Of a stretch of DNA of 64,000 nucleotides, positions 17,816 to 24,046 are shown piece after piece. The notes beneath the pieces were generated by a model. The model worked only from the letters and a program-made list of their open reading frames with translations, was not told where the DNA came from and did no database searches. A program made the position numbers and the translations under genes. Origin of the DNA: Streptomyces sp. SAI-135 (GTDB lineage Bacteria > Actinomycetota > Actinomycetes > Streptomycetales > Streptomycetaceae); NCBI RefSeq assembly GCF_029893805.1, contig NZ_JARXYP010000002.1, forward strand, positions 4,030,001-4,094,000, given 5' to 3'. Each line of letters opens with the position of its first letter. Position 1 is the stretch's first letter.

Positions 17816-17904
17816 TTGCAACGAGTGAAACTCTAGCATCCCCATCCGGGTGCTTGGAAATCCGTTCCGGGCTGGTCAGGGCGCGGCGATTGCGGGGCCG
17901 TGAC

Positions 17905-19161
17905 TCACTCGTTGGCCGCGCGCGGCCGCTCGCCTTCCTCGTACTGGTCGAAGAGCGGGGTGCGGCCGCGCTCGCGTGCCCGGCGGGCGGACGCGGCGCG
18001 GCGGGCGTCGGTGCGACCGTCCGCGGAGGGCTTGTCCTCCGCGTCGGCGGACCCGTCCTCCGCTCCCCCGTCCTCCGCGACGGGCGCCGCGTCCTGCCCT
18101 GACTGCTCGGGGGCCACGGCACTGGACCGGGCCGAGCTCCACGCGTCCGGCGCGCCGAGGTCCACGTCCGCGGTGGCCCGTGGGGCGACCGGCGCGGTCA
18201 CGTACGTGGGCAGCGGCACCGGGACCGGGTCCCAGCTGTCCCCGTGGCCCGGCCTGCGCTGCCGTTCGCGCTGCTGGTCGACCCACTCGGCGTGGTCGGT
18301 CTGCTCGACGAGGGCGCGCCGGTCCGCGGCGAGGGCGGAGAGGCCGGGATCGGTCTCCGTTCCTGGTCCCTCGTCCGGTTCGTCGGCGTCCACGCCGGTG
18401 CTCACGGCGGCGCGCCGGCGCGGCTGGCGGGCCCGCTCGCGCAGGTGCTGGGCGGCGGCCTCGGCCCGGCGCCGGTCCATCTGGTAGGCGAAGCGGCGGC
18501 GTTCCTGGGAGCGCAGGTAGGCGATGTACGCGCTGAGCATCACCGCGGGGACGCCGGGCGCCCACAGGAAGGCGAGTCCTCCGACGGCGGCGACGATCGC
18601 GCCGAGGGTGAAGGCGAGGAAGAGCATCACCGTCGTACGCCGTCGGCGTGCGAGTACCTTCGTGCGCCGGGCGCGCGCAGCGGCCGCTTCCGCGGCTGCC
18701 GTGCGCCGGGCGGCGGACGCGGGCGCCTGCTTCCGCGTCGGTGCGCCACCGGGTTCGGGTGCGTTCGTTTTCGCGCGTGCCGGGTCGCCGTGTCCTGTTT
18801 CCCGCTCGGCTTCCCGCGCGGGCTCGCGCGGCGCCTCCCGGCGCTCGGAGGCCGGCGGCTGGACCGTCGCCTGGGTCTGCGGACGCGTCGGGGGCATGGC
18901 GAAGGCCCGGACGTCCACCGAGTCGGTGACGGCGTCCGGTTCGTCGGCGCCGTGCTCCCCCTCGTCGGCGGAGCGCGCGCGCAGGTCCTTGGCGTATCGA
19001 CGCTCCATGCCCGCCCGTCCGGACAGCAACCGGATGGCGGTGCTGAAGCGTTCCGTCGGACGGGCCTCGTTCAGCTCGTCCTGCCTACGGAGCCACATCG
19101 GCACCAAGTAGGCGGCCCAGGCCCCGACAATGACTGCGTAGATGAGGCCGCTGCTGCTCAC
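17905..19161 (-). CDS. SepX/GlpR-like actinobacterial cell-division membrane protein
   Basis: A 418-residue protein with one membrane helix at residues 5-23 (IYAVIVGAWAAYLVPMWL) and two more at about 177-198 and 202-216. The cytoplasmic parts are long, charged and disordered; residues 60-170 are Ala/Pro/Arg-rich. The MWLRRQDELNEARPTERFSTAI segment after the first helix is the most conserved-looking part. The layout, and its place downstream of galU, moeA and rimJ, match the SepX/GlpR family: SepX supports septation in Streptomyces, and GlpR is the membrane receptor of the gephyrin-like protein Glp in Corynebacterium. Family assignment rests on synteny and topology, not on an alignment. Translation starts at GTG 19161. 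Confidence 0.7.
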   Translation of the reverse strand: MSSSGLIYAVIVGAWAAYLVPMWLRRQDELNEARPTERFSTAIRLLSGRAGMERRYAKDLRARSADEGEHGADEPDAVTDSVDVRAFAMPPTRPQTQATVQPPASERREAPREPAREAERETGHGDPARAKTNAPEPGGAPTRKQAPASAARRTAAAEAAAARARRTKVLARRRRTTVMLFLAFTLGAIVAAVGGLAFLWAPGVPAVMLSAYIAYLRSQERRRFAYQMDRRRAEAAAQHLRERARQPRRRAAVSTGVDADEPDEGPGTETDPGLSALAADRRALVEQTDHAEWVDQQRERQRRPGHGDSWDPVPVPLPTYVTAPVAPRATADVDLGAPDAWSSARSSAVAPEQSGQDAAPVAEDGGAEDGSADAEDKPSADGRTDARRAASARRARERGRTPLFDQYEEGERPRAANE

Positions 19162-19357
19162 GCCTCACACGGTAGAGGGGTTTGCGTGAGGCCATCTGCC
19201 AATTGCGCCGGTGTGTCGCACGATCTGGCTGATATTTCGAGCTTTTTTTGTGACCGATCCGATCAGCAGGCCGCCTCAGTCGCGAATTCAATGCCCCGAG
19301 ACGGTCATGCACCGATCATTTTCGAACACTTATTCAATTTCCGGGTTCGGCGAACGC
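19162..19357. promoter_or_regulatory. AT-rich gap between rimJ and sepX, probable sepX promoter region
   Basis: A 196-bp gap with no gene. The part from about 19225 to 19350 is clearly richer in A and T than the rest of the window, including a run of seven T (about 19242) and atcattttcgaacacttattcaat. This is the usual look of an actinomycete promoter region, so sepX may be expressed separately from the galU-moeA operon. I could not fix -35 and -10 hexamers with confidence. Confidence 0.35.
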
Positions 19358-19996
19358 TTATGCGGGATTGTCGTGGGGCGTACTCCGGGAGCGTGCCCGC
19401 TGCCAGCGCCGGAGCAACCCGTCGGGCACCTCTTCCGCGGTGAGCGCGAACACGAGATGGTCCCGCCAGGCCCCGTCGATGTGGAGATAGCGCGGCCGCA
19501 GTCCCTCCTCGCGGAATCCGAGTTTCTCCACGACCCGCCGGCTCGGCATGTTCTCGGGGCGAATGCAGACCTCGATGCGGTGCAGACCAACGGTGCGGAA
19601 ACAGTGGTCCACGACAAGCGCCACAGCGGTCGGCATCACCCCGCGCCCGGCGACCGACTGGTCCACCCAGTAGCCGACGTGCCCCGAGCACATCGAGCCC
19701 CAGGTGATCCCGGCGACCGTCAACTGCCCGACCAGCTGGCCCTGGTACTCGATGACGAACGGCAGCATCCGTCCCGCGTTCGCCTCGGACCTCAGGTGCC
19801 GGACCATCTGACGGTAGGTCGGCCGGTGCGCGATCGGGCCGCTCGGGGTGGGCGGCGGAATGGTCGCCTCCCAGGGGCGCAGCCAGTCCCGGTTGCGCCG
19901 GTTCACCTCGCGCCAGACCCGCTGGTCGCGCATCTTTATCGGCCTCAGGACGACATCGCCGTCCGCCAGTACGACGGGCCAGGACGGGCTGTTCAG
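19358..19996 (-). CDS. RimJ/RimL-type GNAT acetyltransferase with probable CTG start
   Basis: Acetyltransferase of the ribosomal-protein-alanine type. The acetyl-CoA loop GRGVMPTAVALVVDHCF and the terminal RRVVEKLGFREEG are clear. ATG 19933 would give 191 residues but removes the first conserved beta strand. Upstream in frame the protein continues PVVLADGDVVLRPIKMRD, the normal family N-terminus, back to a CTG (19996) that overlaps the mog TGA as CTGA, with gggggt about five bases earlier. There is no in-frame ATG, GTG or TTG there. I therefore favour the CTG, giving 212 residues. It lies between mog and sepX, as rimJ does in related genomes. Confidence 0.75.
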   Translation of the reverse strand: MNSPSWPVVLADGDVVLRPIKMRDQRVWREVNRRNRDWLRPWEATIPPPTPSGPIAHRPTYRQMVRHLRSEANAGRMLPFVIEYQGQLVGQLTVAGITWGSMCSGHVGYWVDQSVAGRGVMPTAVALVVDHCFRTVGLHRIEVCIRPENMPSRRVVEKLGFREEGLRPRYLHIDGAWRDHLVFALTAEEVPDGLLRRWQRARSRSTPHDNPA

Positions 19997-20499
19997 CTCG
20001 CACCCCCACTGCCGGCACCGGGTCTTGGGTGGTCGCCGCCGCGGATCTGGTCGACGGCGTGGATCAACAGGGGCTCCAGGACGGCCAGTCCGTCCTTCAC
20101 CCCGCCACTGGAACCCGGCAGATTGACGATCAGCGTGCGGCCGGCCACCCCGGCCAGCCCCCGGGAGAGCGCGGCCGTCGGCACCTTGTCCCGTCCGAAC
20201 GCCCGGATGGCCTCCGCGATGCCCGGCACCTCGCGGTCGATCACCGCGCGGGTCGCCTCGGGCGTGCGGTCGGTGGGCGAGATGCCGGTGCCGCCGGTGG
20301 TGACGATCACGTCGTAGGCCGCCTCCACGCCCGCGCGCAGGGCGGCTTCCACGGGGTCGCCGTCGGGGACGACCTGCGGCCCGTCGACCGCGAACCCGAA
20401 GCGCCTCAGGCCGTCGGCGACCAGCGGGCCGCCCTTGTCCTCGTAGACACCGGCGGCGGCCCGGTTGGAGGCGGTGACCACCAGAGCGCGATACGTCAT
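19993..20499 (-). CDS. MogA/MoaB-type molybdenum cofactor biosynthesis protein
   Basis: A 168-residue molybdopterin adenylyltransferase-type protein. The MPT-binding motifs TTGGTGISPTDRTPEAT (about residues 66-82) and LPGSSGGVKDGL (about 130) are intact. It adenylates molybdopterin before Mo insertion by MoeA. ATG 20499 overlaps the moaC TGA, and its own TGA overlaps the inferred CTG start of the acetyltransferase, so the operon is tightly coupled. Confidence 0.9.
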   Translation of the reverse strand: MTYRALVVTASNRAAAGVYEDKGGPLVADGLRRFGFAVDGPQVVPDGDPVEAALRAGVEAAYDVIVTTGGTGISPTDRTPEATRAVIDREVPGIAEAIRAFGRDKVPTAALSRGLAGVAGRTLIVNLPGSSGGVKDGLAVLEPLLIHAVDQIRGGDHPRPGAGSGGAS

Positions 20500-20975
20500 G
20501 CCCGGCTCCAGTCGCCCGACTTGCCGCCCGTCTTCTCCTCGACCCGTACGTCCGTGATGACCGCTCCCTTGTCGACCGCCTTGACCATGTCGATCACGGT
20601 GAGCGCGGCGACGGAGACCGCGGTGAGGGCCTCCATCTCGACGCCCGTGCGGTCCGTGGTCTTGACGGTGGCGAGGATCTCCACGGCGTCGTCCGCGACC
20701 GACAGGTCCAGTTTCACACCGGACACCGACAACGGGTGGCACAGCGGGATGAGGTCCGGGGTGCGTTTGGCGCCCATGATGCCCGCGATCCGCGCAGTGG
20801 CCAGGGCGTCACCCTTCGGGACGCCCTCGCCGCGCAGCAGCTCGATCACTCGGGGCGAGACGAGGACGCGCCCGCTCGCGCGCGCGGTGCGTGCGGTGAC
20901 GTCCTTGCCGGAGACATCGACCATGCGGGCGGCTCCCGCCTCGTCGATGTGCGTCAGTCGGTCCTGCGTACTCAT
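20496..20975 (-). CDS. moaC: Cyclic pyranopterin monophosphate synthase
   Basis: A 159-residue MoaC. It acts with MoaA to convert GTP to cyclic pyranopterin monophosphate, the first step of molybdenum cofactor synthesis. The family signatures MVDVSGKDVTARTA, KGDALATARIAGIMGAKRT, IPLCHPL and TGVEMEALTAV are all present. ATG 20975. It lies 63 bp after the moeA stop and overlaps mog by the ATGA motif. Confidence 0.95.
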   Translation of the reverse strand: MSTQDRLTHIDEAGAARMVDVSGKDVTARTARASGRVLVSPRVIELLRGEGVPKGDALATARIAGIMGAKRTPDLIPLCHPLSVSGVKLDLSVADDAVEILATVKTTDRTGVEMEALTAVSVAALTVIDMVKAVDKGAVITDVRVEEKTGGKSGDWSRA

Positions 20976-21037
20976 GGTTGTGCGGCGCTCCCGGTCCGGC
21001 CTGTTGTGCGCGACACGGTACCGCCAACCTGGGGTGC

Positions 21038-22360
21038 TCAGCCGAGCAGGACCACTTCGACCTCGGTGCCGGGCTCGACGGACTCCACGTCCTCCGGTAC
21101 GACGATCAGCGCGTCCGCCTGTGCGAGCGCGGCCACCAGATGGGACCCGGCACCGCCGACCGGCCTGACGGACCCGTCGGCGTACGCACCGCGCAGGAAC
21201 TGCCGGCGGCCCCTGGGTGAGGTCAGCGCCTTGTCCGCGGTCAGAGTGGCCCTGGTCCGCGGCCGGTGCACGTCGTCGAGGCCCATGAGGGTGCGGATCG
21301 CGGGACGGACGAACAGTTCGAAGGAGACGTACGACGACACCGGGTTGCCCGGCAGGGCGAGCAGCGGGGTGTGGTCGGGGCCGATGGAGCCGAAGCCCTG
21401 GGGCTTGCCGGGCTGCATGGCGAGCTTGCGGAAGTCGACGCCGGCACCCGGTTCGTCCTCGTCGCCGACGGAGGACAGGGCCTCCTTGACGACGTCGTAC
21501 GCCCCGACGCTGACGCCGCCCGTGGTGACCATGAGGTCGGCGCGGACGAGCTGGTCCTCGATGGTGGAGCGCAGGGTCTCGGCGTCGTCGGCGACGGCGC
21601 CCACCCGGTAGGCGATGGCGCCGGCGTCCCGGGCGGCCGCGGTGAGGGCGAAGCTGTTGGAGTCGTAGATCTGGCCGGTGCCGAGGCTCTCGTCGGGCTG
21701 GACGAGCTCGCTGCCGGTGGACATGACGACCACGCGCGGGCGCGGGCGCACGCGTACGGTGCCGCGGCCGATCGCGGCGAGCAGGGCGATCTGCGGCGGG
21801 CCGAGGACGGTGCCCGCCTCCAGCGCGCGGTCGCCGGCCCGGACGTCGCTGCCCTGGGCGCGCACGTGGGCGCGTGCCTGGGCGGACCGGTACACGTGCA
21901 CGTGTCCCTCGGCGCCCTCGGGGGCGAGAGCGCGGGCGCGCATCCCGGTCACCGGGCCCTCGCCGAGGCCCCCGTCGGTCCATTCGACGGGGACGACGGT
22001 CTCGGCGCCGGGCGGCAGCGGGGCGCCGGTCATGATGCGGGCGGCCTGCCCGGGGCCGACGTGCAGCAGCTCGGCCTGGCCCGCGGCCACGTCCCCGACG
22101 ACGTCGAGGACGGCCGGGAACTCCTCGCTCGCGCCCGCCACGTCCGCGACCCGCACCGCGTACCCGTCCATGGAACTGTTGTCGAACGGCGGCAGGGACA
22201 CCGGGACCGTGACGTCCTCGACCAGGACGCAGCCCTGGGCGTCGAGCAGTTGCAGCTCGATGGGCTCCAGGGGGCGGACGGTCGCGAGGATGTCCTCCAG
22301 GTGTTCGTCCACCGACCAGAGGTGGTCCTGGTCGGCGGGGCGGGGCGCGGCGCTGCTCAA
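21038..22360 (-). CDS. MoeA/gephyrin-like molybdopterin molybdenumtransferase (Glp-type)
   Basis: A 440-residue MoeA-family protein. FDNSSMDGYAV lies at 59-69, the MoCF domain runs from about 208 to 345 with STGSELV (214-220) and TTGGVSVGAYD (279-289), followed by LPGNPVSS. It begins at TTG 22360, with gaggag about ten bases upstream inside the end of galU. MoeA inserts Mo into adenylated molybdopterin. In Corynebacterium the homologue in this same operon position (Glp) binds FtsZ and its receptor GlpR, whose equivalent here is the SepX-like gene. Whether this copy acts in cofactor synthesis, division or both cannot be read from the sequence. Confidence 0.88.
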   Translation of the reverse strand: MSSAAPRPADQDHLWSVDEHLEDILATVRPLEPIELQLLDAQGCVLVEDVTVPVSLPPFDNSSMDGYAVRVADVAGASEEFPAVLDVVGDVAAGQAELLHVGPGQAARIMTGAPLPPGAETVVPVEWTDGGLGEGPVTGMRARALAPEGAEGHVHVYRSAQARAHVRAQGSDVRAGDRALEAGTVLGPPQIALLAAIGRGTVRVRPRPRVVVMSTGSELVQPDESLGTGQIYDSNSFALTAAARDAGAIAYRVGAVADDAETLRSTIEDQLVRADLMVTTGGVSVGAYDVVKEALSSVGDEDEPGAGVDFRKLAMQPGKPQGFGSIGPDHTPLLALPGNPVSSYVSFELFVRPAIRTLMGLDDVHRPRTRATLTADKALTSPRGRRQFLRGAYADGSVRPVGGAGSHLVAALAQADALIVVPEDVESVEPGTEVEVVLLG

Positions 22361-22364
22361 ATGC

Positions 22365-23267
22365 CTACATCTCCTCGGCTACGTAACTGCGAAGCCAGGT
22401 CCGGAAGTCCGGGCCCAGGTCTTCACGTTCGCACGCGAGTCTGACAATGGCACGCAGATAGTCGCCGCGGTCGCCGGTGTCATAGCGGCGGCCCTTGAAG
22501 ACGACGCCGTGCACCGGGCCGCCCACCTTCTCGTCCTGTGCGAGCTGCTGGAGGGCGTCGGTGAGCTGGATCTCGTTGCCCCGGCCCGGCTCGGTCCTGC
22601 GGAGTATGTCGAAGATGTGCGGGTCGAGGACGTAGCGGCCGATGACCGCGTAGTTCGACGGGGCGTCGGCCGCTTCCGGCTTCTCGACGAGGCCGCTCAC
22701 CCTGACGACGTCGCCGTCCTCGGTCTCCTCGACGACGGCACAGCCGTAGAGGTGGATCTGCTCGGGCGCGACCTCCATCAGCGCGATGACGCTGCCGCCG
22801 TGCTGCTCCTGGACCTCGATCATCCGCTGGAGCAGGGGGTCGCGGGCGTCGATCAGGTCGTCGCCGAGGAGGACGGCGAAGGGCTCGTGGCCCACGTGGG
22901 GGGCCGCGCACAGGACGGCGTGGCCGAGGCCGCGGGGGTCGCCCTGGCGCACGTAGTGCATGGTGGCGAGGTCGCTGGACTCCTGGACCTTCGCGAGCCG
23001 GCCGGCGTCGCCCTTCTTCTGGAGGGCGGACTCGAGCTCGTAGTTGCGGTCGAAGTGGTCCTCGAGGGGGCGCTTGTTGCGTCCCGTGATCATGAGGACG
23101 TCGTCGAGACCCGCCGAGACGGCCTCCTCGACCACGTACTGGATCGCCGGCTTGTCGACCACCGGCAGCATCTCCTTGGGAGTGGCCTTGGTTGCCGGCA
23201 GGAAGCGGGTGCCGAGCCCTGCTGCCGGAATGACAGCCTTGCTGATCCGAGGGTGCGCCTGAGTCAT
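22365..23267 (-). CDS. galU: UTP-glucose-1-phosphate uridylyltransferase
   Basis: A 300-residue nucleotidyltransferase that makes UDP-glucose for cell-envelope glycans and trehalose. The N-terminal signature AAGLGTRFLPATKATPKEML and the substrate loop VVDKPAIQYVVEEAV are intact, as is VEKPEAADAPSN. ATG 23267. It is the first gene of the leftward cluster and ends four bases before the moeA start. It is divergent from the folate cyclo-ligase gene. Confidence 0.93.
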   Translation of the reverse strand: MTQAHPRISKAVIPAAGLGTRFLPATKATPKEMLPVVDKPAIQYVVEEAVSAGLDDVLMITGRNKRPLEDHFDRNYELESALQKKGDAGRLAKVQESSDLATMHYVRQGDPRGLGHAVLCAAPHVGHEPFAVLLGDDLIDARDPLLQRMIEVQEQHGGSVIALMEVAPEQIHLYGCAVVEETEDGDVVRVSGLVEKPEAADAPSNYAVIGRYVLDPHIFDILRRTEPGRGNEIQLTDALQQLAQDEKVGGPVHGVVFKGRRYDTGDRGDYLRAIVRLACEREDLGPDFRTWLRSYVAEEM

Positions 23268-23350
23268 GTCCGCACCCTATCCGGTGCCTTTGCCTGGAAT
23301 CTGGGGCTCCGGTTAATAAGCTCTTATATGAGCGTATTGAAAGGGTACGG
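23268..23350. promoter_or_regulatory. galU / 5-FCL divergent promoter region
   Basis: An 83-bp gap with a conspicuous AT-rich core (ggttaataagctcttatatg, 23311-23330). It contains a near-palindrome gctcttatatgagc (23320-23333, 12 of 14 positions symmetric). It must hold the promoters of both divergent genes; exact hexamers are uncertain. Confidence 0.4.
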
Positions 23351-23984
23351 GTGCAGACTTTGAGTCATGTCGGACGTCCCACCGAGTTTGACAAGCGAAC
23401 GTTGCGACGAGGGTACCTGGCGGTGAGGAACAGGTTGACGGCCGATGACGTGCGGGAAGCGGCTTCCGCGCTGGCCGGCCGGGCCCCTCGGGCTGCCCGA
23501 GCTGGCGCGTGCGCGCACGGTGGCGGCGTACGTCTCCGTCGGGAGCGAGCCCGGCACGCTCGCGCTCCTGGACGCGCTGCGCGACCGGGGCGTGCGCGTC
23601 CTGCTCCCGGCGCTCCTGCCGGACAACGACCTGGACTGGGGCGCCTACACCGGCGAGGGCTCCCTCGCGCGGGTCCAGCACGGCGGAAAGATGGCCCTTT
23701 TCGAGCCCTCCGGCGAGCGTCTGGGCCCGGACGCGGTGACCGGCGCCGACGTCGTCCTGCTGCCCGGCCTCGCGGTGGACGGGCGCGGGATGCGCCTGGG
23801 GCGCGGCGGGGGGTCGTACGACCGGGTGCTCGCCCGCCTGGAGCGCGCGGGCGCACGACCGGCGCTGGTGGTGCTCCTGTACGACTCCGAGGTCGTCGCG
23901 CATGTCCCGGAGGAGGAGCACGACCGCCCCGTGCACGCGGTGGTCACGCCGTCGGGCGTGCGCCGCTTCCAGGACCGGGAATGA
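23351..23984 (+). pseudogene. 5-formyltetrahydrofolate cyclo-ligase, interrupted by a +1 frameshift
   Basis: The N-terminal part (VGRPTEFDKRTLRRGYLAVRN..., to about residue 45) and the C-terminal part (LGLPELARARTVAAYVSVG ... GLAVDGRGMRLGRGGGSYDR) lie in different frames. Together they make one cyclo-ligase of about 200 residues, including the ATP-binding GRGGGSYDR motif. The frames join if one C is removed from the CCCC at 23484-23487. The enzyme salvages 5-formyl-THF to methenyl-THF. Both flanks look intact and unbiased in codon use, so either a sequencing error or a very recent mutation is likely. The start is GTG 23351 or a nearby alternative. Confidence 0.8.
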
Positions 23985-24003
23985 GACAGGACCGGGAATG
24001 AGA
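23970..24003. repeat. 17-bp tandem duplication over the cyclo-ligase stop codon
   Basis: caggaccgggaatgaga occurs twice head to tail (23970-23986, 23987-24003). The unit contains the last codons and TGA stop of the cyclo-ligase, so the duplication copied the gene end into the spacer before the terminator. Confidence 0.9.
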
Positions 24004-24039
24004 AAGGGCCCCTTCACGCGCGCGTGGAGGGGCCCTTTC
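24002..24039. terminator. Hairpin terminator between 5-FCL and penicillin-acylase genes
   Basis: A perfect 12-bp stem GAAAGGGCCCCT/AGGGGCCCTTTC encloses a further self-complementary cacgcgcgcgtg. The flanking genes converge here, so it serves both strands. Confidence 0.85.
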
Positions 24040-24046
24040 CTCGGCC

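Noticed and set aside
20736..22444. Plus-strand frames opposite moaC and moeA
   Set aside because: They are antisense shadows with low-complexity composition; the minus-strand genes have all family motifs.
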